Assembly: GCA_021777335.1 (NCBI GenBank)
Contig: JAJYDT010000018.1
Coordinates: forward strand, 1-39,190
DNA from: Pseudomonadota bacterium
Lineage (GTDB): Bacteria; Pseudomonadota; Gammaproteobacteria; Acidiferrobacterales; Acidiferrobacteraceae
Length of the DNA stretch: 39,190 bases
Direction of reading: 5' to 3'
In this document: positions 31,654-39,190 of the stretch, piece after piece
Position numbering within the stretch: position 1 is the first letter of the stretch
Layout: each line of letters opens with the position of its first letter
Translations under genes and position numbers: made by a program
Notes under the pieces: generated by a model
What the model was told of the DNA's origin: nothing
The model's database searches: none
The model's input: the letters and a program-made list of their open reading frames with translations, nothing else

Positions 31654-32388
31654 CTAAACATCCAGGTGCTGGTAGCGTACGCCAGTGTCAAGATCCAAGT
31701 CGGCGCGGATCTCCGTCGAGGGCCGCGAGGCCAGCTGCTTCGCAATTGTGCTCTCAGGGTCCTTGAGATCTCCAAACATCATGGCTTTGCCCCCGGTTTC
31801 GTTGCAGGCCTCGACACAGGCAGGAATCTTGTTGCGATCGATGCGTTCGACGCACAGCGTGCAACCCTCGACGCAACCCTTACCTCGCGGCACCTCCGCG
31901 ATCTGTCCAGTGATATTCTCTGCCACAAATGACCGTGCCTTATACGGACAGGCCATCATGCAGTAGCGGCAACCAATGCAGAGGTGACGGTCTACCAGCA
32001 CAATACCATCAGCGCGTTTGAATGAGGCGCCCGTGGGGCAGACGTCAACGCACGGGGCATCGGCACAATGCTGGCACATGACAGGTAGAGACTGGACGTA
32101 GCCCGTGTGCTCGCCGCGCAGCGTGACCTTGCGGATCCATTGGGAATCGGTCTCAGGACGATTATGGCTCACGAGCCCATTTGCCTTGTTGCACGCGGTC
32201 ACACAGGCATCGCATCCGGTACTGCACTTGGCGGTATCAATCAGGAGGCCCCAGCGTTTGAGCGCGCTCGCTCCCTGTTCTGGCGAGTCAGCCAAGGCGA
32301 GTTCGACAAGGTGAAAGCCGGGCGCGAGTGCAGTAGCTGCAAACGCAGCCGCAGCTGCCCCTAGAAACTGGCGCCGATTGATGCTCAT
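31654..32388 (-). CDS. dsrO: DsrO, periplasmic iron-sulfur subunit
   Basis: This 244-residue ferredoxin-like protein has a twin-arginine signal (Asn-Arg-Arg-Gln-Phe-Leu-Gly at residues 4-10, then a hydrophobic stretch), so it is exported folded. The mature part carries four [4Fe-4S] ligand groups: Cys-x-x-x-Cys-x-x-Cys, Cys-x-x-Cys-x4-Cys-x3-Cys-Pro, Cys-Ile-Gly-Cys-x-x-Cys-x3-Cys-Pro, and a Cys-Val-Glu-Gly-Cys group. It resembles HmcB/NrfC. ATG 32388 overlaps the dsrJ stop as ATGA. A longer N-terminal reading is not supported because the Tat signal must be at the start. Confidence 0.95.
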   Translation of the reverse strand: MSINRRQFLGAAAAAFAATALAPGFHLVELALADSPEQGASALKRWGLLIDTAKCSTGCDACVTACNKANGLVSHNRPETDSQWIRKVTLRGEHTGYVQSLPVMCQHCADAPCVDVCPTGASFKRADGIVLVDRHLCIGCRYCMMACPYKARSFVAENITGQIAEVPRGKGCVEGCTLCVERIDRNKIPACVEACNETGGKAMMFGDLKDPESTIAKQLASRPSTEIRADLDLDTGVRYQHLDV

Positions 32389-32924
32389 GGCAGAACCCTC
32401 GCGGATGTGCCTGTGGGGTCGACAAGATGCACCGATGCTTGGGCAATCACAGTGCCAAAGTCGCGAGCACCGTGTGTTGGTCGCAGGCTGCTTTCCATGA
32501 TGCCGCTCGGAACCCCGTTCGGACCAGGTGTCCCTTGGGATGGCGACGGTGAATGACAGCTGAAACAACTGATGGAAACGGCGTTATACGTATGACAGCT
32601 CTCGCAGAATCCATTTTTTCCGAGCACGGAATGGGTCACCGGATTCGCGTGGCAATTTACGCAACGGATAAGGCTATACCGGGTCGCATGAATGCCATCG
32701 TGGACCGTCACGAACCGCTGATGTAGAAGAAACACCATGTGGTCGCGCAGCATAATCGAGGTAGGTTGGACGCAATGCTTTCCCTTCGCATCGCGCACAT
32801 CAGGCTGGGGCACGGAGCGCGAACCGTCTTTGGCCGACGTATATGCGCCGTAAACGCTGCCTGCCGTCGCGAGTATCACGATGATGGGTGCGATCAAGAG
32901 CCGCATGGGGCGACGCGCGGGCAT
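32385..32924 (-). CDS. dsrJ: DsrJ, triheme cytochrome c
   Basis: This 179-residue periplasmic cytochrome is anchored by an N-terminal uncleaved-type helix (about residues 8-28). Three heme-binding motifs are present: Cys-Val-Asn-Cys-His (88-92), Cys-Glu-Ser-Cys-His (107-111) and Cys-Phe-Ser-Cys-His (120-124). The additional Cys51 in Lys-His-Cys-Val corresponds to the unusual cysteine heme ligand known in DsrJ. With DsrO and DsrP it forms the periplasmic side of DsrMKJOP. It follows dsrL by about 85 bases and overlaps dsrO. Confidence 0.95.
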   Translation of the reverse strand: MPARRPMRLLIAPIIVILATAGSVYGAYTSAKDGSRSVPQPDVRDAKGKHCVQPTSIMLRDHMVFLLHQRFVTVHDGIHATRYSLIRCVNCHANPVTHSVLGKNGFCESCHTYNAVSISCFSCHSPSPSQGTPGPNGVPSGIMESSLRPTHGARDFGTVIAQASVHLVDPTGTSARVLP

Positions 32925-33008
32925 AGTCAGACACCAAAAATCGCGGGCCAGGTGCTGGCCTCGCTCACGAGTAGCGTATCAGTGCGGTACGCAAGCAGGC
33001 TCGCCATG

Positions 33009-34976
33009 TCAATGATCACCCATTCCCATCTTGATATAGCCGGTGGGGCATACGTCCGCGCAGATATGGCACCCAATACATAAATCGTAATCGGTGTAGA
33101 CGTATCGACCCATAGTGGACTGAGCTTTTGGGGTGCGCTTGACTGCAACCTGGGGACAATAGATAACGCAGTTATCGCACTCGAAGCAGAGCCCGCAGCT
33201 CATGCAACGCTTTGCCTCCGCGATCGCCTGTGCGTCCGCAAGGCCAACGATGCGCTCTTCGAAGTGCCCAAGCACCTCAGCAGCATCCGGCACTTTTTCT
33301 GTACGACGGTTTCGTGGGTTGTACGGGAAGTGCCCAAGAAACAGTTCCGAAGATTGCGTTACCTCAGAGGCGGATCGGTCCTCGTAGTTATGGATCGCGA
33401 AGTTATTCTCCGATGTTCCGCGCAGATCGCCACGCTGGTCAGATCGGAACTCTTCCGGTTGTAGACCCGTTTCCATCAGCTTTTGAAGTAGGTTGAAATG
33501 GTGCACATCGACCTTGGGGCGTTTCCCGAGGTCGATACCCTTCAAATATTGATCGATCGTATTTGCCGCGACGGAGGCCTGGCCAATAACAGTAGTCAGC
33601 AGGTGCGGACGCACGATGTCCCCGCATGCGAAATAGCCCGCTTTGTTCGGGATCTGGAAGTACTTGTCAGTACTCATGAGTCCCTTGCCGTTGTCAAATT
33701 CCTCCATGCCTCGCAAATCTCCGCCCTGGCCAATCGCGGCGACGATCAAGTCGCATTCGATGTCGATTTCAGTGCCTTCTTTTACCACAGGCTTATTCGG
33801 AATCGCATAATCGAGCTCAGCCACGCGAAGTGCTCGCGCGCGGCCCGTCGCGTCGAGCAGTACCTGCAGTGGTTGCAGGGAGCCCTGGATCTTGACGCCT
33901 TCTTTCAGTGCGTCGTCGATCTCATGCTGCGCGGCATTCATCTTACTGAGCGGCTGACGTGATATCAGCATGACGTCCGCGCCTTCACGTGCCGCTGTTG
34001 TTGCGACGTCGTGTGCAGTATGTCCAAGCACCACATATTCTGGGCGTTCAGATTCCTTCGCGTCCTTGACGTACCCGAGTCGGCGTGCGACTGACACCAC
34101 GTCGATTGATGTGTCCCCGCCGCCGATGACTACCACGCGACCCGTGACATGCCGCAGGCGACCCTGGTTAAAGGCCTCGAGGAATGCGACCCCGGTAATA
34201 CAGTTCACTGCGTCCGCCCCGGGGATGGGTAGGGCGCGGCCTGACTGGGCACCAATGGTAAATAGTACGGCGTCAAACTCGTTTTCAAGCGTCTCCAGGG
34301 GGATATCGATGCCGACACGTATATTGGTCCGGACCTCAACACCCATCTCAATGATGCGGTTGATCTCTCCATCAAGAATATCGCGTGGGGTACGGTACCC
34401 TGGGATGCCATAGCGCATCATGCCCCCCAGTGCCTCATGAGCGTCGAAGATCGTGCACCCGTGTCCGAGTCGGCGCAACTGATACGCCGCCGCGAGGCCA
34501 GCGGGCCCCCCTCCAACGATGGCGATCTGCTTGCCACTCGAACCTTCTGCCGCAACGAACTTCAGTTTGTTGCGCAGCGCTGAGTCCCCAATAAACTGTT
34601 CGACTGAATTAATGCCGACAAAATCCTCAAGTGTGTTGCGGTTGCAGCCCTTTTCGCACGGGGCAGGGCACACACGTCCCATGATCGACGGAAACGGGTT
34701 GGCTTCAGTTGAGCGGCGGAAGGCGTACTCCTGCCAGCTGACATCCTTTGGCGGCTTTTCAATCCCACGGACAATGTTGAGCCAACCCCGGATGTCCTCC
34801 CCAGAGGGGCAGGTTGCCTGGCAGGGTGGGGTCTTATGAACGTAGGTCGGGCACTTGTCGCTCTCGTCTGCCGTGAAGATTCTCGCTTGCAGGGATGGCC
34901 ATTCCTGCTCACCATCTTTATAGCGGCGGTAGGTGGGGGTATCCGAGACCTTACTCTTGTCTGTAATCGATGTCAT
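33009..34976 (-). CDS. dsrL: DsrL, NAD(P)H-linked iron-sulfur flavoprotein
   Basis: This 655-residue protein resembles the small subunit of glutamate synthase. N-terminal [4Fe-4S] ligands are in Cys-Gln-Ala-Thr-Cys-Pro-Ser-Gly and Cys-Pro-Ala-Pro-Cys-Glu-Lys-Gly-Cys. FAD (Gly-Gly-Gly-Pro-Ala-Gly) and NAD(P) (Gly-Gly-Gly-Asp-Thr-Ser) sites follow. The C-terminal ferredoxin domain has Cys-Met-Ser-Cys-Gly-Leu-Cys and Cys-Ile-Gly-Cys-His-Ile-Cys. DsrL couples DsrAB to the NAD(P)H pool and is essential for sulfur globule oxidation in Allochromatium. ATG 34976 is chosen because it follows GGAGA; ATG 35000 lacks a site. It lies ~75 bases after dsrK. Confidence 0.95.
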   Translation of the reverse strand: MTSITDKSKVSDTPTYRRYKDGEQEWPSLQARIFTADESDKCPTYVHKTPPCQATCPSGEDIRGWLNIVRGIEKPPKDVSWQEYAFRRSTEANPFPSIMGRVCPAPCEKGCNRNTLEDFVGINSVEQFIGDSALRNKLKFVAAEGSSGKQIAIVGGGPAGLAAAYQLRRLGHGCTIFDAHEALGGMMRYGIPGYRTPRDILDGEINRIIEMGVEVRTNIRVGIDIPLETLENEFDAVLFTIGAQSGRALPIPGADAVNCITGVAFLEAFNQGRLRHVTGRVVVIGGGDTSIDVVSVARRLGYVKDAKESERPEYVVLGHTAHDVATTAAREGADVMLISRQPLSKMNAAQHEIDDALKEGVKIQGSLQPLQVLLDATGRARALRVAELDYAIPNKPVVKEGTEIDIECDLIVAAIGQGGDLRGMEEFDNGKGLMSTDKYFQIPNKAGYFACGDIVRPHLLTTVIGQASVAANTIDQYLKGIDLGKRPKVDVHHFNLLQKLMETGLQPEEFRSDQRGDLRGTSENNFAIHNYEDRSASEVTQSSELFLGHFPYNPRNRRTEKVPDAAEVLGHFEERIVGLADAQAIAEAKRCMSCGLCFECDNCVIYCPQVAVKRTPKAQSTMGRYVYTDYDLCIGCHICADVCPTGYIKMGMGDH

Positions 34977-35052
34977 ACCAAGAATCTCCGGGTGTTCCAT
35001 TTAACTGGCCGGGTGCCAGGCAGCGGCTCCCAGAATATGAGTTTCCATCACT

Positions 35053-36546
35053 TTATTCGTTGACTGCTCCGAGCCGAATTGCTTTGCTCACAAGCGCATG
35101 CACACTACCGATCATGTCGCGCTCAAAATGGTAATAGGGCAGCACCTTAGAGAACTGTGTCTTGCAGATTGCGCAGATTGCAGCCAAGTAATTCACGCCG
35201 TACTCTTCGACCACATGCTGCAGTGCCTGCATACGTGGCTGTGCGCCCTTGACGCGGAGCTCAATCAGGTCATCGGTCAATAGACCACCACCGCCACCGC
35301 AACAGAAAGTATGTTCATGGATTGTCTGTGGCGCCATATCGTAGAATTTGTTTACGCTCGCATTGATAACCGCGCGCGGAATAATAAACTGTCCTCCCGG
35401 AACATCCCCCATACGCGACGCCCGGGATACATTGCACGAATCGTGAAAGGTCACGATCTTGTCGTCGTTTGCATCCTTGTCGAGGGTGATCGCGCCGCGC
35501 TTGATGAGATCATGACTCATCTCACAGATATGCTGCGGGATGGGGTAGTTCCGGTCGAGGAAATCGAAAGGACCAATAAGGGTATTCCAAAAGCTATATG
35601 CAACTCTCCAGGCATGCCCACATTCGCCGACAACGATCCGTTTTACACCAAGGTCGAGTGCAGCCTCGCGGATGCGCATCGCCACCTTCTGCATATTGGA
35701 ATGGGATCCGATGAATATTGAGAAGTTCGCTGCCTCTGAGGCATAGGAACTCAGAGTCCACGAGATCCCCGCCGCATGAAACACCTTGGCATAACCAATA
35801 AGCCCATCGATGTGCGGTTCCGCGAAGAAGTCAGCCGAGGGTGTGATGAGCAGCACATCCGCTCCTTTTATGTCGAGCGGGAAACGCACGTCCACCCCAG
35901 TTTCGTCCTTTACGTCTTCTTCCAAGCCATCGAGTGTATCCCTCAGGGCGGGCTTTGGCAGCCCCAGATTGTTGCCAACCGTGTATACCTTACCAATGAT
36001 CTCATTTGAGTACTTCTGTCCTATGCCAACGGTATCCAGGATGTCGCGTCCGGCCATAGAAATCTCGGCGGTGTCGATCCCATATGGGCAATAAACCGAA
36101 CAACGGCGGCACTGCGAGCACTGGTGGAAATAGCTGTACCAGTCGTCAAGCACCTCCTTCGTCATATCTTTTGCGCCGACAAGTTTCGGAAAATAACGAC
36201 CAGCGAATGTGTAGTAGCGACGGTACACCTGCCGTAGCAGGTCTTGGCGTGCAACGGGCATATTCTTTGGATCGGAGGTACCGAGATAGTAGTGGCACTT
36301 GTCCGTGCATGCACCGCACTTCACACAAGAATCAAGGAACACCTGCAGCGCTCGGGATTTGGCCACAAGGGTGCCAAGACGATCAACCGCGACCTGTTCC
36401 CAGTTCTCGACCAAGGTACCCGGAAAACCAAGGGCTTGTTGTTGATCGGGTTTCGCAGTGAATGGCTTGCTGTGCGCCATTGCGCCCACTTCTATCGGCG
36501 GGATCACCGGATAGGCCCGTAATGGCGGAGTCTGGAAATCACCCAT
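35053..36546 (-). CDS. dsrK: DsrK, HdrD-like cytoplasmic iron-sulfur subunit
   Basis: This 497-residue subunit oxidises DsrC trisulfide and passes electrons to DsrM. The N-terminal half has two [4Fe-4S] groups (Cys-Val-Lys-Cys-Gly-Ala-Cys-x3-Cys and Cys-Ser-Gln-Cys-Arg-Arg-Cys-x3-Cys-Pro). The C-terminal half has the CCG domain (Cys-Cys-Gly-Gly-Gly-Gly-Gly and a downstream Cys-Ala-Ile-Cys) that binds the catalytic cluster in heterodisulfide reductases. A Phe-His-Asp-Ser-Cys motif is also visible. The ATG lies three bases after the dsrM stop, so the two are coupled. Confidence 0.95.
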   Translation of the reverse strand: MGDFQTPPLRAYPVIPPIEVGAMAHSKPFTAKPDQQQALGFPGTLVENWEQVAVDRLGTLVAKSRALQVFLDSCVKCGACTDKCHYYLGTSDPKNMPVARQDLLRQVYRRYYTFAGRYFPKLVGAKDMTKEVLDDWYSYFHQCSQCRRCSVYCPYGIDTAEISMAGRDILDTVGIGQKYSNEIIGKVYTVGNNLGLPKPALRDTLDGLEEDVKDETGVDVRFPLDIKGADVLLITPSADFFAEPHIDGLIGYAKVFHAAGISWTLSSYASEAANFSIFIGSHSNMQKVAMRIREAALDLGVKRIVVGECGHAWRVAYSFWNTLIGPFDFLDRNYPIPQHICEMSHDLIKRGAITLDKDANDDKIVTFHDSCNVSRASRMGDVPGGQFIIPRAVINASVNKFYDMAPQTIHEHTFCCGGGGGLLTDDLIELRVKGAQPRMQALQHVVEEYGVNYLAAICAICKTQFSKVLPYYHFERDMIGSVHALVSKAIRLGAVNE

Positions 36547-36549
36547 GGC

Positions 36550-37329
36550 TTATCCCTTGGTGGGTTGCATAGTCGGACTATCCGGGGCGACCCTAGATGC
36601 GGGTATCGGATGTTCCGCGGTCCAGCCAGCCGTGTGGCGGTGTTCGCGCGGATTGTCCACCTGGTTGCGCGTCGGACTGAAGAAGACGCCTGGGGCATGA
36701 AGCAGTTTGCTGACCGGAAACACGATCAGGAGTGTCGCTACCAATCCGAGATGGACCAGCAGCAGCGGATCTCTGGGCAGTGGCTCCAAATTGAACGAAA
36801 GCAGCCCAAGGAAGAACATCTTGACCCCAAGGATGTTGGTATGATCAACAAATGATATGAGCGTGCCGGTAATAGCGATTCCTGCGAGCAGAGCAAGCAT
36901 CAGATGATCGGATGGGCTCGATATATAGCGGACGCGGTCCACGAAAACCCGTCGTCCCCAAAGCCCGGCAAGCCCGATTAACATCACGAAGGCCGCGTAT
37001 CGGCCAAATGGCTGAATCGCGACCACCCATCCCCAGACTGGGAGTATAAAGTATCGCAGGTGGCGCAGCAGTATGAGCAGAAGCGCGAAATGAAAGAGCC
37101 ACCCAAAGAGCCAAGTCCACTTATTGGCCTTGAATAGACTCTCGAATACCGTAATTTCGCGAACCATGCGGCCAACCACGCCAAGGCGGGTGGTTGGGGC
37201 AGGTGTGGTCGGAATCTTGAGTGGAGCGGGGGTTCGGGCATAGATCCAGATCTTGCGCCCTACGCCGATCACGAACGCGAAGGCAGCGAAATAAAAGAGC
37301 GTCGCGTACGCAATTGTCAGGATAGACAT
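36550..37329 (-). CDS. dsrM: DsrM, cytochrome b membrane subunit (NarI-like)
   Basis: This 259-residue membrane protein has about five to six hydrophobic helices and several histidines placed to bind two b hemes (for example Trp-Leu-Phe-His-Phe and Leu-Leu-Arg-His-Leu). It belongs to the NarI/HdrE group and transfers electrons between quinone and DsrK. The C-terminal ~40 residues are a polar cytoplasmic tail. ATG 37329 is used. It is separated from dsrC by 242 non-coding bases, the longest gap within the dsr cluster, and is directly followed by dsrK. Confidence 0.93.
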   Translation of the reverse strand: MSILTIAYATLFYFAAFAFVIGVGRKIWIYARTPAPLKIPTTPAPTTRLGVVGRMVREITVFESLFKANKWTWLFGWLFHFALLLILLRHLRYFILPVWGWVVAIQPFGRYAAFVMLIGLAGLWGRRVFVDRVRYISSPSDHLMLALLAGIAITGTLISFVDHTNILGVKMFFLGLLSFNLEPLPRDPLLLVHLGLVATLLIVFPVSKLLHAPGVFFSPTRNQVDNPREHRHTAGWTAEHPIPASRVAPDSPTMQPTKG

Positions 37330-37571
37330 GGTCTGATCGTGCCGTCAGTGTGCCGCCGTTTTGATACTCAAACCGCGGAACACGGTTGTCTCAGGCCCCA
37401 GCGCTGCGATCCTCGTCCATCTGCCTGGTCCCGAGCCTTCCTAGGCACAGCGCCTCCCGCACGCGCCCTTTAGTTTTGCTGCAACGCGGATCCCCAGTAC
37501 TGCGCGCGAGTCCATGATAGACCGCAACCTTCGGGATCACGGCGCCGGTTTGAGCTTTCTATTTCTCCAGA
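37330..37571 (-). other. dsrC-dsrM non-coding gap
   Basis: No gene is supported here. Weak secondary structure is possible (AACCG at 37371-37375 and CGGTT at 37383-37387), and GTGCCG-like words repeat near 37339-37357. The gap could hold a second promoter or a processing site that lets dsrC be made in larger amounts than dsrM, but no clear -35/-10 pair is visible. Confidence 0.4.
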
Positions 37572-37904
37572 TCAAACACAACCAGTCGGTTTTGGTAGCC
37601 CAGCATATTTGCACGCCTGTTTCGCTGGTCCATACGGGAACAGTTCATATAGATATTTGCTATTGCCCTTGTCCGGACCCAATTTTTTCCCAATTGCCTT
37701 AGTCAGTACCCGTACAGCAGGAGCGATTTGGTACTCTTCATAATATTCACGCAGGAAGTTGATCACCTCCCAGTGGTTCGGTTCGAGGCTCGCATTGTCA
37801 ATTTTGGCCATTTCGGTCGCCACCTGCTCAGTCCAGTCGCTCCGGTTGGCGAGATAGCCTTCTTCATCGGTTTCTATCGCTTGTCCATTGACTACCAGTG
37901 CCAT
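37572..37904 (-). CDS. dsrC: DsrC, sulfur carrier protein
   Basis: This 110-residue protein is the substrate carrier of the Dsr pathway. Both redox cysteines are present: CysB at C98 (Lys-Gln-Ala-Cys-Lys-Tyr-Ala-Gly) and CysA at C109, penultimate in Pro-Thr-Gly-Cys-Val. They form the trisulfide that DsrMKJOP oxidises. The ATG at 37904 follows a GAGGAG site. A longer N-terminal reading to 38021 would overlap dsrH and is not supported. Compare the single-cysteine paralogue at 8561-8902. Confidence 0.97.
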   Translation of the reverse strand: MALVVNGQAIETDEEGYLANRSDWTEQVATEMAKIDNASLEPNHWEVINFLREYYEEYQIAPAVRVLTKAIGKKLGPDKGNSKYLYELFPYGPAKQACKYAGLPKPTGCV

Positions 37905-37944
37905 CGGTCTTCTCCTCGTTATTCGCTTGTTAAGAATTGCCCGG

Positions 37945-38253
37945 TCACAGCCACGACTGGACGTTGTTATGTTGCGCCGCCAAGTCCACAAAACCACCGT
38001 AGTCGACCACTTTAACGCCACTCACGACTCGGTCATATGTCATCCCGCGCGCCTCAAGATCGGGCCCGAGTACGTAGATCGCGAGTTTTTTCATCGCTTC
38101 AACCATTCTGCGCTCGATCGGTGTCCCACGCATGGCGCTGTAGACACCGTCTTCAATGAGCAATACCGCGCTTCCCTCGCGCGCTCGATCTAGACAGCTC
38201 TCCAGCGTATATGTGTAAAAAGGCGATTTGTTGACGGTATGAAGCATCGGCAT
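37945..38253 (-). CDS. dsrH: DsrH, sulfurtransferase subunit
   Basis: This 102-residue protein (TusB-like) is the third subunit of the DsrE2F2H2 hexamer, which passes sulfur to DsrC. It has the conserved Thr-Val-Asn-Lys-Ser-Pro-Phe start and a cysteine at position 20 (Leu-Glu-Ser-Cys), matching the conserved Cys20 of DsrH when ATG 38253 is used. That start also has a GGGGAA site seven bases upstream. It is 15 bases after dsrF. Confidence 0.95.
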   Translation of the reverse strand: MPMLHTVNKSPFYTYTLESCLDRAREGSAVLLIEDGVYSAMRGTPIERRMVEAMKKLAIYVLGPDLEARGMTYDRVVSGVKVVDYGGFVDLAAQHNNVQSWL

Positions 38254-38268
38254 TGCGCGATTCCCCAA

Positions 38269-38688
38269 TCAAAAAGACAGAACGACATCCTGGGTGTCGA
38301 TCAGTTTGCTTAGCTCGCCACGGGAGAGCTGCTGTACAGGCACCAAGAGATCCTCGGTTGTGAGGCCCCGTAATTCCATTGACTCCTTTTCGACATAGAG
38401 TTTTTCAATGTCGTACCCATCGAGCGCGCGATACGTGGGTGAGTGGTTCTTGATTCCGATCCCTTGCGTTTTCTGCCCCTTAACGAGCTGGTACACGCCG
38501 TCGTCAAAAAAGGCTAGGCTCACGTCTTGATCAAATGCTGCGCTGATGAGCACCACCTCCAGTGATTCAAGGGCATAGATAGTGCCGTACGGCGACTTGC
38601 GGTTAATAAACATGAATTTCTTGACTTTTCCCGCAGCAGACTCGCCCGTTTCGACAGACTCGCCGACATCATTTATGGCTTCACTCAT
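38269..38688 (-). CDS. dsrF: DsrF, sulfurtransferase subunit
   Basis: This 139-residue protein (TusC-like) is the structural subunit of DsrEFH. The core reads Lys-Lys-Phe-Met-Phe-Ile-Asn-Arg-Lys-Ser-Pro-Tyr-Gly, then Phe-Asp-Gln-Asp-Val-Ser-Leu-Ala-Phe-Phe-Asp-Asp-Gly-Val-Tyr-Gln-Leu. No cysteine is present, as expected because DsrF lacks the active-site thiol. ATG 38688 is used; the longer reading overlaps dsrE. It lies 13 bases after dsrE. Confidence 0.93.
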   Translation of the reverse strand: MSEAINDVGESVETGESAAGKVKKFMFINRKSPYGTIYALESLEVVLISAAFDQDVSLAFFDDGVYQLVKGQKTQGIGIKNHSPTYRALDGYDIEKLYVEKESMELRGLTTEDLLVPVQQLSRGELSKLIDTQDVVLSF

Positions 38689-38701
38689 ATTTAGATTTGC
38701 C

Positions 38702-39061
38702 CTAGTCTCCGAAGACGAGCAGACGGTCGGCTTGAATGCCAGACTCAACGAGCTGCCCAAGGCCTGAGATGCGGAATCCCTCGGCAAGGTTCTCATCCTT
38801 GATGCCGCGCCGCAGCGCGGCCGCCACACAGATAACGAGATCAATATTGTGGTTCTTAGCGAACTCGGACCAGCGTTTGGGGATATGGCGATCGTCCTGT
38901 GGCGGCTCAGCAAGCCGAGTGCCATTGTTTACCCCGTCATGGTAGAAGAAGACACGATGGATCTTGTGCCCCTTGCCTATCGCCGCCGCTGCGAAGTTGT
39001 AGGCAGTGTCCGATGCCTGGTGGGTATAGGGGCCTTCATTGATCAGGATCCCGAATTCCAT
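38702..39061 (-). CDS. dsrE: DsrE, sulfurtransferase catalytic subunit
   Basis: This 119-residue protein (TusD-like) has the DsrE fold. The catalytic persulfide cysteine is C78 in Asp-Leu-Val-Ile-Cys-Val-Ala-Ala-Ala, the position known in Allochromatium DsrE. The tail ends in Gly-Leu-Gly-Gln-Leu-Val-Glu-Ser-Gly. Together with DsrF and DsrH it forms a hexamer that receives sulfur, probably from a TusA/rhodanese relay, and gives it to DsrC. It starts 10 bases after the dsrB stop. Confidence 0.96.
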   Translation of the reverse strand: MEFGILINEGPYTHQASDTAYNFAAAAIGKGHKIHRVFFYHDGVNNGTRLAEPPQDDRHIPKRWSEFAKNHNIDLVICVAAALRRGIKDENLAEGFRISGLGQLVESGIQADRLLVFGD

Positions 39062-39071
39062 GACGCTGCCG

Positions 39072-39190
39072 TCAGAACCGGATGTGCGCCGACGCGTTCA
39101 GGCTGTTGCGGGCCCCGCGCCAGTTGTCGATATGGAACTTGGTAAACGGCAATCCGGTCAGTTCAAAGAACCGGGGCCAACCGATGCGCT
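39072..39190 (-). CDS. dsrB: DsrB, reverse sulfite reductase beta subunit, C-terminal end only
   Basis: A minus-strand frame runs from the right edge to TGA at 39072-39074 and encodes 39 residues. They read as the well-known DsrB C-terminus, with Gly-Trp-Pro-Arg-Phe-Phe-Glu-Leu-Thr-Gly-Leu-Pro-Phe-Thr-Lys and a final Ser-Ala-His-Ile-Arg-Phe. The rest of dsrB and dsrA should lie just beyond the window. DsrAB is the siroheme enzyme that oxidises DsrC-bound sulfur to sulfite. The fragment is too short for automated callers to report without the flanking sequence. Confidence 0.92.
   Translation of the reverse strand, partial: RIGWPRFFELTGLPFTKFHIDNWRGARNSLNASAHIRF

Noticed and set aside
1-39190. 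tRNA, rRNA, CRISPR arrays or intact transposases
   Set aside because: I looked for cloverleaf-like segments, regularly spaced repeats and transposase motifs and saw none.

Overview
The window comes from a sulfur-oxidising proteobacterium, most probably a gammaproteobacterium. The right third is a near-complete oxidative (reverse) dissimilatory sulfite reductase locus. On the minus strand, from the right edge leftwards, it reads dsrB(3' end)-dsrE-dsrF-dsrH-dsrC-dsrM-dsrK-dsrL-dsrJ-dsrO-dsrP-dsrN-dsrR, followed by a lipoamide-dehydrogenase-like flavoprotein. The DsrEFH trio, DsrL and a cysteine-free DsrR are typical of sulfur oxidisers rather than sulfate reducers. I cannot name the species from sequence alone.

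Layout, left to right. (1) 1-1252: the end of a PQQ-type beta-propeller protein, then about 840 bp of mostly decayed DNA with a remnant of a molybdopterin-binding dehydrogenase. (2) 1253-2508 (minus): a small operon of MarR regulator, short YgaP-like membrane protein (59 aa), membrane-anchored thioredoxin-like protein and second YgaP-like membrane protein. A clear inverted-repeat operator overlaps its promoter. (3) 2582-8045 (minus): a tripartite RND efflux operon (outer-membrane factor, adaptor, pump). (4) 8561-14712 (minus): a densely packed redox operon: 2OG-Fe(II) oxygenase, TauE-like permease, Rieske ferredoxin, TrpD2-like protein, PiuC-like dioxygenase, VOC protein, an unusual HTH/[2Fe-2S]/flavoreductase fusion, a small unknown protein and a DsrC paralogue with one cysteine. 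(5) 14807-15891: a degenerate receiver protein and small unknown genes. (6) 15910-20405 (minus): a Sel1-repeat protein, a MoxR-type AAA+ ATPase, a metallopeptidase-like/VWA protein, DsrS and one unknown gene. (7) 20635-22651: unknown proteins that look sulfur-oxidiser-associated, plus a stand-alone S24/LexA-like domain. (8) 22830-26672: cysG siroheme synthase and a NarX/NarL-type two-component pair. (9) 27043-39190: the dsr operon.

How it fits together: CysG makes siroheme and DsrN amidates it for DsrAB. DsrEFH passes sulfur to DsrC. DsrMKJOP reoxidises DsrC trisulfide at the membrane, and DsrL links the process to NAD(P)H. DsrS normally closes the dsr operon, but here it lies about 11 kb away, translationally coupled to an unknown gene and downstream of an AAA+/VWA pair that may act as a chaperone or remodelling machine. 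The single-cysteine DsrC paralogue and the HTH-ferredoxin-reductase fusion in the redox operon are the best candidates for an undescribed, sulfur-linked redox or regulatory system. No tRNA, rRNA, CRISPR array or intact insertion sequence was seen.
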